From contig SVOV01000017.1 in the NCBI GenBank assembly GCA_015066205.1, positions 1-47,308 of the forward strand: a stretch of DNA of 47,308 bases, given 5' to 3'. Within the stretch, counting starts at the first letter, position 1; each line of letters begins with the position of its first letter. Position numbers and translations under genes: made by a program. The stretch is from Oscillospiraceae bacterium (GTDB taxonomy: Bacteria; Bacillota; Clostridia; Oscillospirales; Acutalibacteraceae). The notes beneath the pieces were generated by a model that ran no database searches, was not told the origin of the DNA, and saw only the letters and a program-made list of their open reading frames with translations. Shown piece by piece: positions 16,981 to 24,191 of this stretch.

Positions 16981-18681
16981 TTATCCGGGAACTGCTGTTT
17001 TGTGGGGTATATTTTCCTTTACGGCTGCCAAAAGCTCATTAACGCCTATAACCTCAATATTTTCATCGAGATTATTAATGAAAATACGAAGGTCGTCGGG
17101 ACCTACGGTCCAGGGGTGTACATTGATAACGGTGTAGCCGTTGATAGAGTTAATGTCAGCTGATTTTGAATTGATTATCTCTGCTTGCTCCTTAAGCCAA
17201 TCCTCGGTTACATCCTCTGCATTTCCGCTGGGATACCAGAGACTGAAGCCAACGCATACAAAAGGCTTGTCATCAGAGAATATTACTCTGCCCTTGCCGC
17301 CCGAATAGTTATCGGGGTCAAGCTGAAGAATACCGCCTTCAATGTTATCGTATCTTGAGAAATAGCTGAGTCTCTTTTCCATACGGCTGAAGAAGACGTT
17401 TTCGATTTCGTATTCCTCTATTGTGTCAAGAAGGGTCATAGTGCTGAGTCCCGATTCCTTCATAACGGCTGCAGTGTAATCGGAAAATGCACTGAGCTCC
17501 TCTGAGCTCATATGCATAATTCTTGAATATCCGCCGCCTGAGGGTCCGGTAATAAAGGCTGTATCGCCTGCAATATCAAGCGTTCTCTTTATATCAACCT
17601 CGGAAAGCTCTGTGAGAATGGGGCAGAAGGTCCAGCTGACAGGTTTTTCTTCATTATAGCTTTGCCAGGTGTGGTATTCCGAAAAGCCGTTCTGAATCCA
17701 CTGCGCATTGTCTCCGTCGCTGTAAACAATTGCAACATAGTGCTTTGTGGGGTCGAGCTGAACATTTTCGGGAAGTGCAGAGCTGAATTCCTCATCGATA
17801 GCATCATAGCAAGAGAGAATGCTTAAATTATAGGAATGGTCAGAGGGAATGACCGTATGACCGTAACGGGATGCGGACTGAGTGAACTTTTTTTCGTACT
17901 GACACCAACCGAAAATAATTGAAGAGGGGGTAAGCTCTCTCATTATCTCATCACGGAAAAGTCTGCCCCGGTAATCGCTGTCTTCTATGTAAATTACGAA
18001 AATATTTTGCTGAATTGCAAAATCTCTCATACCTGTTACATAGTAATAAAGATGCACAAGACTGTCATTTCTGAAGCTGTCCTTATGCTTTTTATAGAAG
18101 TCCTTAAGGTAATTAAGGTCGATTTCATCACCGCTTATATCAAGCTTTTTGGTAAGACCGAGAGAAATAACTGTCTCCTCAAGCTCCGGTGTTACGGGAA
18201 GATAGCCGTTTATTGTCGCAAGATTTGTTGCGGTGTTAATCTGACCGTGATCCTCTGTGGTCTTATAAAGAATATATCCGCTGTCTTTGATATATGAACT
18301 GAATTTCTTTATAATGCTTTCAAATTTCCAAGGGTTGCCCTGTTCATCGGTGCGGGAAATCGTATAACCCGATTTTTCCATTTCAGCAAGGGCATATTTG
18401 TGTGAAGCCGAGCCGTAGTCAATGAAAATCGAGGGCTTTTCTCGGGCAACAAGCCCCTGCAGAAAAATAACTGTATGTCTTTGCTCGTGAGATAACGCCC
18501 CAAGACTGATAACGGTGATTTCATCGGCAATCTCATAATTATCAAAAATATCCTGTATTTCAGCCAATTCCTCAGCACTTTTTGCTTCAGGCGCAGACTT
18601 GATAATCGTCGCATCAAATGTATTGAAAAGAATTGATACCATCATTACAAGGAATGACATCCATTTAAGTATTTCTTTCAT
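16981..18681 (-). CDS. Secreted GxGYxYP-family putative glycoside hydrolase
   Basis: A 566-residue protein; the start at 18681 is set by GGAGGAG 8 bases upstream. An N-terminal hydrophobic segment (about 5-28) serves as signal peptide or anchor. The N-terminal half fits GxGYxYP_N (VISLGALSHEQRHTVIFLQGLVAREKPSIFI). The C-terminal half fits GxGYxYP_C with IVYSDGDNAQW near 318, then VSWTFCPIL and ITGPSGGGYSRIM near 375, and ends with a predicted barrel segment (NVHPWTVGPDD). The family is only predicted to act on glycans. The naming motif is altered: GxGYxYP reads GGGYSRI, losing the second Tyr and the Pro. It is a single gene with its own promoter and terminator. Confidence 0.75.
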   Translation of the reverse strand: MKEILKWMSFLVMMVSILFNTFDATIIKSAPEAKSAEELAEIQDIFDNYEIADEITVISLGALSHEQRHTVIFLQGLVAREKPSIFIDYGSASHKYALAEMEKSGYTISRTDEQGNPWKFESIIKKFSSYIKDSGYILYKTTEDHGQINTATNLATINGYLPVTPELEETVISLGLTKKLDISGDEIDLNYLKDFYKKHKDSFRNDSLVHLYYYVTGMRDFAIQQNIFVIYIEDSDYRGRLFRDEIMRELTPSSIIFGWCQYEKKFTQSASRYGHTVIPSDHSYNLSILSCYDAIDEEFSSALPENVQLDPTKHYVAIVYSDGDNAQWIQNGFSEYHTWQSYNEEKPVSWTFCPILTELSEVDIKRTLDIAGDTAFITGPSGGGYSRIMHMSSEELSAFSDYTAAVMKESGLSTMTLLDTIEEYEIENVFFSRMEKRLSYFSRYDNIEGGILQLDPDNYSGGKGRVIFSDDKPFVCVGFSLWYPSGNAEDVTEDWLKEQAEIINSKSADINSINGYTVINVHPWTVGPDDLRIFINNLDENIEVIGVNELLAAVKENIPHKTAVPG

Positions 18682-18719
18682 ACTTTTCTCTCCTCCGATA
18701 TAGTTTTTTGACAATAATC

Positions 18720-18748
18720 ATTATAGAACATTTTTTTACAGATTTCAA
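18720..18748 (-). promoter_or_regulatory. Sigma-A promoter of the GxGYxYP gene
   Basis: TTGAAA (18748-18743), 17-bp spacer, TATAAT (18725-18720). Confidence 0.75.
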
Positions 18749-18800
18749 TATAATTGTACAAAGCAAATAAACCCGAAGCTTCAAGGTTTTATGTCGCGAC

Positions 18801-18914
18801 ATAAGAAAAAATCTTACGATTTGTCAACCCCCTACCCCCAATCTTGGGGGCTGTAGGTGTTTCTTGTTATAAGCTAAATTGCTCACAACGCGAGCAATTT
18901 CCTATATAATAAAA
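18801..18914 (+). repeat. Dispersed repeat, copy A (two stem-loops)
   Basis: About 114 bases, homologous along their length to 44284-44384. They hold a CCTAC-CCCCA/TGGGG-GTAGG stem-loop (18831-18857) and a perfect AAATTGCTC/GAGCAATTT stem-loop (18876-18900). No protein is encoded. It resembles a small non-autonomous element or a conserved RNA; identity unknown. Confidence 0.7.
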
Positions 18915-18951
18915 AAACGCTTCCCCCGAAATAATCGGGAGAAGCGTTTTT
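18913..18951 (-). terminator. Intrinsic terminator of the ankyrin gene
   Basis: A stem AAAAACGCTTC/GAAGCGTTTTT is followed on the minus strand by further T. It is a near copy of the terminator at 12726-12765 and abuts dispersed repeat copy A. Confidence 0.8.
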
Positions 18952-18956
18952 ATATA

Positions 18957-19613
18957 TCAAACCTGACTTAACAGCTTTGCCATTGAACCGTTTTTATAAA
19001 ACTCCTTTACAGTAAGCTTCATATCAGGGGACGCATAATTTAAGTCAGCACCGTACCTGCATAACAGCTTTAATATGTTAAGCAGATCCGTTTCCAGCTC
19101 AGCAGTAAATATTCTGTCGTCACATTCGCAATTTTTGGCGAAATCAAATCTCGGCAATATCTGATATGCCTGCATACAGAATCTCCAGATACCGGAATTG
19201 CCTGATGAATCAGGCTTATTTACATCAGCCCCTGACTGCAGCATTTTTTCTAATATGCTTCTTGCGCGCACGGCTTTTTCTTCGGTAGAAAAGACCTCAA
19301 AACCGGTATAGGGGTTATTGGTGTTCCAACGGCTACACATTACCGCCGCATTGATAGCATCGTGTATTACGGGAGCCCGCCATGTATTACAGCAGGCTTC
19401 GTCTTCCATAAAGTTTATATCCGCTCCGTTATCGATCAGATAATCTGCAATATCAAAGGCTCCTGTTTTCAAGGCAACCTGAAGCGGTGACTGACCGTCA
19501 TCCTTTTTAGGAGGCTGCTTTGCCGTGCAGTTAACAAGCTCAGGCTCATTATTAAGCACCTGTATCACCTGTTCAATATTATCCTCTCTTATAGCCTTAA
19601 ACAGCTTCTTCAA
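18957..19613 (-). CDS. Ankyrin-repeat protein
   Basis: A 218-residue protein with no signal peptide, so probably cytosolic. Ankyrin features are LFKAIREDNIEQVIQVLNNEPELV, QSPLQVALKTGAFDIADYLIDNGADINF near 40-70 and ILEKMLQSGADVNKPDSSGNS near 125, plus a final LLNILKLLCRYGADLNYAS. Such repeats bind other proteins; the partner is unknown. The start is TTG at 19613 with GAGG 9 bases upstream; an ATG slightly upstream is out of frame and stops after seven codons. The gene stands alone, with a promoter at 19652-19680 and a terminator directly after. Confidence 0.82.
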   Translation of the reverse strand: MKKLFKAIREDNIEQVIQVLNNEPELVNCTAKQPPKKDDGQSPLQVALKTGAFDIADYLIDNGADINFMEDEACCNTWRAPVIHDAINAAVMCSRWNTNNPYTGFEVFSTEEKAVRARSILEKMLQSGADVNKPDSSGNSGIWRFCMQAYQILPRFDFAKNCECDDRIFTAELETDLLNILKLLCRYGADLNYASPDMKLTVKEFYKNGSMAKLLSQV

Positions 19614-19651
19614 GCTTCATTACCTCACTTTATATATAGTTTATATAAGCG

Positions 19652-19680
19652 ATTATATCACACTGATCTGAAAATTACAA
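19652..19680 (-). promoter_or_regulatory. Sigma-A promoter of the ankyrin gene
   Basis: TTGTAA (19680-19675), 17-bp spacer, TATAAT (19657-19652). The predicted 5' UTR is about 32 nt. Confidence 0.65.
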
Positions 19681-19701
19681 TCGGGAGCGGGAACATAAAA
19701 T

Positions 19702-19905
19702 CAATGCGGAGCATTGTATATATGCTTTTCAGGATTTAGCAATGAAGCACTCGCTACGCTCGCATGAAGCGTTTGCTGTGCAAACACGAAGCATTGAACT
19801 AAAGTTCAATATGAAGCAAAGCGTGCCTTTAGTAAAACGTGCACCGAAGGTGCGCTTCATAGGGCAAAGCCCTGCTTCATTTTTCATGTGCGATGCACGC
19901 TTCAT
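19702..19905. repeat. Array of mini-hairpins with ATGAAGC / GCTTCAT separators
   Basis: ATGAAGC (one copy ACGAAGC) begins at 19742, 19764, 19786 and 19811. Its reverse complement GCTTCAT begins at 19854, 19874 and 19899. Most spacers are perfect short hairpins: 19702-19716 (CAATGC-GGA-GCATTG, just outside), 19771-19785 (GTTTGC-TGT-GCAAAC), 19793-19810 (8-bp stem, 2-base loop), 19841-19853 (GCACC-GAA-GGTGC), 19861-19873 (AGGGC-AAA-GCCCT) and 19888-19898 (GTGC-GAT-GCAC). Frames open on both strands here encode nothing recognisable. Origin and role are unknown. Confidence 0.75.
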
Positions 19906-19916
19906 TTCCAAAAAGA

Positions 19917-19942
19917 AAAAGCACTTCCGAAGAAGTGCTTTT
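19917..19942 (-). terminator. Intrinsic terminator of the Asp/Thr tRNA unit
   Basis: An AAAAGCACTTC/GAAGTGCTTTT stem with a 4-base loop is followed on the minus strand by T-rich sequence. It starts 5 bases past the CCA end of tRNA-Thr. Confidence 0.8.
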
Positions 19943-19947
19943 CTTTT

Positions 19948-20023
19948 TGGAGCTGATAACCGGATTTGAACCGGTGACCTCATCCTTACCAAGGATGCAC
20001 TCTACCTACTGAGCTATATCAGC
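19948..20023 (-). tRNA. tRNA-Thr (GGU)
   Basis: The minus strand folds with acceptor GCTGATA/TATCAGC and CCA encoded. The anticodon stem CATCC/GGATG has loop TTGGTAA, anticodon GGT; the T arm contains GGTTCAAATCC. Confidence 0.95.
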
Positions 20024-20036
20024 ATAATATGACAAA

Positions 20037-20072
20037 AAGTAAGAGTTACTTATTCACTCTTAACTCTTACTT
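20037..20072 (-). other. Hairpin between the Asp and Thr tRNA genes
   Basis: A perfect 12-bp inverted repeat AAGTAAGAGTTA/TAACTCTTACTT with a 12-base loop fills the intergenic space. It has no T tract, so it may guide processing of the tRNA precursor rather than end transcription (inference). Confidence 0.5.
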
Positions 20073-20086
20073 CTTACCTTGTATAA

Positions 20087-20163
20087 TGGCGACCCGGAAC
20101 GGGCTCGAACCGTCGACCTCTAGCGTGACAGGCTAGCGTTCTAACCAACTGAACTACCGGGCC
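20087..20163 (-). tRNA. tRNA-Asp (GUC)
   Basis: The minus strand folds with acceptor GGCCCGG/CCGGGTC, discriminator G and an encoded CCA. The anticodon stem CTAGC/GCTAG has loop CTGTCAC, anticodon GTC; the T arm contains GGTTCGAGCCC. Confidence 0.95.
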
Positions 20164-20179
20164 ATTTGCAACGAAATTG

Positions 20180-20208
20180 ATTATACACAGAAAAAATCAA
20201 ATTGTCAA
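20180..20208 (-). promoter_or_regulatory. tRNA Asp/Thr promoter
   Basis: TTGACA (20208-20203), 17-bp spacer, TATAAT (20185-20180). ATTTCGTTGC follows the -10 box exactly as at the Met/Glu tRNA promoter. Confidence 0.8.
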
Positions 20209-20372
20209 TACTTTTTTTAATTGTCTTGAAAATTTTTCTGAATTACCGTATCCGTCCCTGCCGATTCGGACAGAAAAAACAGAAAATTAATACACATTAT
20301 TAATAGGCTGTAAACAATCTGTAACTTAAAAAAATCCGTCCTATGAACACTTTATAAACATTTTATGAACTG

Positions 20373-20397
20373 CCGACAAAATGTTGGTTTTTGTCGG
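20373..20397. promoter_or_regulatory. Inverted repeat upstream of the AMP-binding gene
   Basis: CCGACAAAA and TTTTGTCGG form a 9-bp stem about 30 bases before the -35 box of the next gene. It may be an operator or a weak terminator. The remaining bases of 20209-20427 show AT-rich sequence without a recognisable gene. Confidence 0.4.
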
Positions 20398-20427
20398 GGA
20401 ATCATAAAAAAACGACGATAATGTCTG

Positions 20428-20457
20428 TTGACACCCTCCGATTTTTTCGTGTAGAAT
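20428..20457 (+). promoter_or_regulatory. Promoter of the AMP-binding gene
   Basis: TTGACA (20428-20433), 18-bp spacer, TAGAAT (20452-20457). The predicted start is near 20464, about 34 nt before the ATG. Confidence 0.7.
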
Positions 20458-20497
20458 GAACCTGCTTTTGAAAAAGGATAAAAACACGGAGGAGAAA

Positions 20498-22210
20498 ATG
20501 ATGATCAAATTACCCCAGTTAACTATGGATGAAATATTACCCGATTACGGTTATATGAATCTCTATGAATTCCTGCTTGCCTGCCTTGCACCCCACAAGG
20601 AAGACTATCCCATGTTCCAGTTCAAGCTTACAGACCACATGAAAAGCGAATTCTTTGAGGATGTTGAAGCTATGGCTGTTTATTTCAAGGAAGAGCTCGG
20701 AATGAAAGCAGGAGATGCATATTCACTCTTTATTCCAAACTCCATTGAAGAGGTCGTATGTCTTTACGCCCTTAACAAGATAGGCTGTATCGCAAACCTT
20801 ATCCACCCCCTTTTCCCGCCTGAGGCAATGAAGAATTCCGTTACATACACAAAGTCAAAGGGTGTTCTTCTTTATGAAATGTTCCTTCATCAGCACGCTG
20901 CAACCCTTAAGAGCATTGAAGGACTTGATGTTATCATCACATCTCCCGTTTTATACGCAGCTCCCGTTGAAAAGAAATATTATATCCGTCCCGATGAAAA
21001 GTTTATGGCTATTGCAAATGCAACAGGACTTGAGGTCAAATTCTTCGGTGACATTCTCAAGAAATACCGCGGACAGAAGACAGAGGGTCTTTACAGAAGC
21101 GGTGACCTTACAGCAGTATATATGAACGGCGGCGGCACAACAGGTGTCAGCAGGTTCATAATGCTCTCCTCCACAGCACTCAATGCAGTTACAAAGAACG
21201 CTCTCGGCGCTGCAACTCCCTCTCACCATAAGGCAGGCTATTACGCAAAGGTTCTGGCACTTCCCTTCTTCCACGCATACGGACTTTGCGGCGGTCTTCT
21301 TACAACGATGGTATCCGGCTGGAAATCCGTTCCTATGGCCCGTTTTGAGGCTGACGAATACATCTCATATCTCAAGGCTAACCAGTGTTATGAGATCATC
21401 GGTGTTCCCAATATGTACAGAAAGCTCCTCGACCATCCCGATTTTGAGGGCGAGCATCTTTCACATCTCCGTTATGCTTTCGCAGGCGGTGACTATGTTC
21501 CGATAGATTTCCTTAAGAGATTCAACGATATTATGGAAAAATGGGGCGCAGAAGCAACTCTTATGCCCGGCTACGGTCTTACAGAATGCGGTGCTGTTGA
21601 CTGCATCAATATGCCCTGGCTTACAAAGCCCGGCACAATAGGTAAGGTTCTTAAGACCATTGAAGCAAAGATATTTGACGAGGAACAGAACGAGCTTCCC
21701 CTTGGCACAGTCGGTGAGATCGCTTTCACAGGTAACACTCTTATGAAGGGTTATCTTATGCCCGACGGCAGACTCGGTGAAGGTCTTTACACAGACGAAA
21801 ACGGCAAGCAGTGGGTTCTTACAGGCGACCTCGGAAAAATTGATGAAGACGGTTATATCACATTTGTAGCAAGAAAGAAGAGAGTTATCATCATTTCTGG
21901 CTACAATGTATTCCCCGCTGACATTGAAAATCTCCTTGAGCCCCTCCCATTCCTCACAGAATGCTGTGCAGTACAGGGCTTTGACGAGGATAAGAAGCCT
22001 ATCGTCCGTCTTTACATCGTTCTTTCTCCCGAGGCTGATGCCGATAAGCTTGAAGAATACAAGAAGACCATCACAGATATGTGCGCAACTCTTGACCGGT
22101 TCTCAGTTCCGAGAGATATCAGAGTAATCGATGCTCTTCCCAGAACAAGACTTGAAAAGATTGACTTCTTAAAGCTCACCGAACAGAGAACAGAAGATTC
22201 AAAAACCTGA
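20498..22210 (+). CDS. AMP-binding acyl-CoA synthetase family protein
   Basis: A 570-residue member of the ANL adenylating-enzyme family, which activates a carboxylate as acyl-AMP and usually passes it to CoA. Motifs in order: NGGGTTGVSRF near 209 (phosphate loop; first Ser/Thr replaced by Gly), LPFFHAYGL near 255, MPGYGLTECGAVD near 357, TGDLGKIDEDGYI near 441, KKRVIIISGYNVFPADIENLL near 460, and the C-terminal Lys in RTRLEKIDFL near 551. The start is chosen after GGAGGAG; a second ATG at 20501 is equally possible. The upstream open frame (from 20456) overlaps the promoter. The gene is single with its own terminator, and its acid substrate is unknown. Confidence 0.88.
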   Translation: MMIKLPQLTMDEILPDYGYMNLYEFLLACLAPHKEDYPMFQFKLTDHMKSEFFEDVEAMAVYFKEELGMKAGDAYSLFIPNSIEEVVCLYALNKIGCIANLIHPLFPPEAMKNSVTYTKSKGVLLYEMFLHQHAATLKSIEGLDVIITSPVLYAAPVEKKYYIRPDEKFMAIANATGLEVKFFGDILKKYRGQKTEGLYRSGDLTAVYMNGGGTTGVSRFIMLSSTALNAVTKNALGAATPSHHKAGYYAKVLALPFFHAYGLCGGLLTTMVSGWKSVPMARFEADEYISYLKANQCYEIIGVPNMYRKLLDHPDFEGEHLSHLRYAFAGGDYVPIDFLKRFNDIMEKWGAEATLMPGYGLTECGAVDCINMPWLTKPGTIGKVLKTIEAKIFDEEQNELPLGTVGEIAFTGNTLMKGYLMPDGRLGEGLYTDENGKQWVLTGDLGKIDEDGYITFVARKKRVIIISGYNVFPADIENLLEPLPFLTECCAVQGFDEDKKPIVRLYIVLSPEADADKLEEYKKTITDMCATLDRFSVPRDIRVIDALPRTRLEKIDFLKLTEQRTEDSKT

Positions 22211-22228
22211 TAAACCCTATAAAAAATG

Positions 22229-22267
22229 AAAGTATCGACAAAAACACTTTGCCGATACTTTTCTTTT
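22229..22267 (+). terminator. Intrinsic terminator of the AMP-binding gene
   Basis: AAAGTATCG pairs with CGATACTTT, followed by TCTTTTT. Confidence 0.85.
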
Positions 22268-22283
22268 TCGGTAAAAATATGTA

Positions 22284-22312
22284 TTGCAAATTATGACGGT
22301 ATTTAATATAAT
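22284..22312 (+). promoter_or_regulatory. Promoter of aspartate kinase-dut
   Basis: TTGCAA (22284-22289), 17-bp spacer, TATAAT (22307-22312). Confidence 0.7.
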
Positions 22313-22356
22313 ATACTACCGTAAAAATAATATAACACTATGTATGGGGTGTAGTT

Positions 22357-23670
22357 ATGCTTAAAGTTGTTAAATTCGGCGGTTCATCACTTGCTGATGC
22401 TAATCAGTTCAGAAAGGTTGCAGATATCATAAAGAGCGATGTTGACAGAAGATATGTTGTTGCATCTGCTCCCGGAAAGAGAGATTCTCACGATGTTAAG
22501 GTTACCGATATGCTTTTACAGTGCTTCAGACTTGTAAAAGACAAGAAGAGCATTGACGACACCTTTGACAAGATCACAGAAAGATACAACGGAATCATCA
22601 GAGATCTCGGAATTGATTTTTCTCTTGAAGAAGACCTCAAGGGTATCAAGGTTGCTATTTTACATCACGCAAGCCAGGATTACATCGCAAGCCGCGGTGA
22701 ATACCTCAATTCAAAGATACTTGCCGCTTTCCTCGGCTTCCCCTTTATTGATGCTGAAGAGGGTATCTTCTTTGACGAAAAGGGTATGCTTGACCTTGAA
22801 AAGACAGACAAGGAGCTCGGAAGACTTCTTTCTTACCACGAATATGCCGTTGTTCCCGGCTTCTACGGTGCTACTCCCAACGGAATGATAAAGACCTTCT
22901 CCCGCGGCGGCTCCGATATCACAGGCTCTATTGTTGCCCGTGCAGCAAATGCCGATATTTATGAAAACTGGACAGATGTATCAGGTATGCTTATGGCTGA
23001 CCCCAGATGCATCAATGATCCCATGCCCATTCCCGAGATCACCTACAGAGAACTCCGTGAGCTTTCTTATATGGGCGCTACCGTTTTACACGATGAAGCT
23101 ATCTTCCCCGTAAGAAAGGCAAGAATTCCGATAAACATCAGAAATACCAACTGTCCCGAGGCTCCCGGAACAATGATTGTTCACAAGGCTTCAAGCAACA
23201 TCGTTCCCACTGTTATCACAGGTGTTGCAGGAAGAAAGGGAATTACAGCTATCCATGTTGAAAAGGATATGATGAATTCAGAGCTCGGCTTCGGCAGAAA
23301 GGTGCTTGAGGTCCTCGAAAACCACGGCGTTTCCTTTGAGCATCTCCCCTCAGGTATCGACACCATGAGTGTTCTCGTTTCAGCTGATGCATTAGGCTCA
23401 CACAAGGGCTCCATCACAGCTGACATCGTAAAGAAGGTAAATCCCGATTCCATCACACTTGTTGAAGGTCTCTGCCTTATCGCAGTAGTCGGCCGCGGTA
23501 TGGTTAATACCGAAGGCACTGCCGCAAGAGTTTTCACTGCCCTTGCAAATGCAAAGGTCAACATCAGAATGATAGATCAGGGCTCAAGTGAGATCAACAT
23601 CATCGTTGCAGTTGAGGAAAAGGACTATCAGAAGACCATCGAAGCTATCTACAACGAATTTGTAAAATAA
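22357..23670 (+). CDS. Aspartate kinase
   Basis: A 437-residue enzyme phosphorylating aspartate, the first step towards lysine, threonine and methionine. Motifs: VVKFGGSSLADANQFRKV at residues 4-21 (the KFGGSS signature), SRGEYLNSKILAAFL near 111, FSRGGSDITGSIVARA near 183 and VLHDEAIFPVRKARIP near 243. The region from about 300 has ACT-type regulatory sequence (VEKDMMNSELGFGRKVLEVL; IRMIDQGSSEINIIVAV). Such ACT domains usually bind lysine or threonine as feedback inhibitors. It is a monofunctional kinase without homoserine dehydrogenase. The dut gene follows after 12 bases. Confidence 0.93.
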   Translation: MLKVVKFGGSSLADANQFRKVADIIKSDVDRRYVVASAPGKRDSHDVKVTDMLLQCFRLVKDKKSIDDTFDKITERYNGIIRDLGIDFSLEEDLKGIKVAILHHASQDYIASRGEYLNSKILAAFLGFPFIDAEEGIFFDEKGMLDLEKTDKELGRLLSYHEYAVVPGFYGATPNGMIKTFSRGGSDITGSIVARAANADIYENWTDVSGMLMADPRCINDPMPIPEITYRELRELSYMGATVLHDEAIFPVRKARIPINIRNTNCPEAPGTMIVHKASSNIVPTVITGVAGRKGITAIHVEKDMMNSELGFGRKVLEVLENHGVSFEHLPSGIDTMSVLVSADALGSHKGSITADIVKKVNPDSITLVEGLCLIAVVGRGMVNTEGTAARVFTALANAKVNIRMIDQGSSEINIIVAVEEKDYQKTIEAIYNEFVK

Positions 23671-23682
23671 GGAACAGTAAAA

Positions 23683-24123
23683 ATGAATGAAGTCAGAATC
23701 AAAAAACTGAACGAAAAAGCCGTTGTTCCCACATACGGTTCTCCCTTCAGCGCAGGTGCTGACCTTTATGCCTGTGAAGAAGCTCCCGTAACAATAGAGC
23801 CGGGAAAATTTGTTCTTATCCACACGGGACTTTCCTTTGAAATTCCCGAGGGCTTTGCGGGACTTATCTTTGCAAGAAGCGGTCTTGCCACAAAAAGAGG
23901 TCTTGCTCCCGCAAACAAGGTAGGCGTTATCGATGCGGACTACAGAGGCGAGGTAATGGTTTCTCTTTTTAATCAGTCGGGCGTTCCGCAGACGGTAGAG
24001 CCCGGTGAAAGAGTGGCACAGATGGTTATCACTCCTTTCCTTAAGGCTGATTTTACGGTAAGTGACGAGCTTTCGGACACTGTAAGAGGCTCAGGCGGCT
24101 TCGGCTCAACAGGTACAAAATAA
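23683..24123 (+). CDS. dut: dUTP diphosphatase
   Basis: A 146-residue trimeric-type dUTPase that hydrolyses dUTP to dUMP. Conserved motifs are present in order: SAGADLYA (22-29), ARSGLATKRGL (about 66-76), NKVGVIDADYRGE (about 80-92), PGERVAQMVI (about 108-117) and the C-terminal lid RGSGGFGSTG. It lies just after the aspartate kinase gene, with AAGGAA before the ATG, and is presumably co-transcribed. Confidence 0.96.
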   Translation: MNEVRIKKLNEKAVVPTYGSPFSAGADLYACEEAPVTIEPGKFVLIHTGLSFEIPEGFAGLIFARSGLATKRGLAPANKVGVIDADYRGEVMVSLFNQSGVPQTVEPGERVAQMVITPFLKADFTVSDELSDTVRGSGGFGSTGTK

Positions 24124-24134
24124 ATAATAAAACG

Positions 24135-24155
24135 GCCCCCGCGAAAAACGGGGGC
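24135..24155 (+). terminator. GC-rich hairpin after dut
   Basis: A GCCCCCG/CGGGGGC stem lies 11 bases past the stop, but no T tract follows. It may be a weak terminator or 3' stabiliser. Confidence 0.45.
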
Positions 24156-24191
24156 TGACTATTTAAGAAAAAACGGAGATCGGGCGATAAA

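Noticed and set aside
19729..19992. Open frames on both strands across the mini-hairpin array
   Set aside because: They run through palindromes and, on the minus strand, into a tRNA and terminator; no recognisable protein or RBS.
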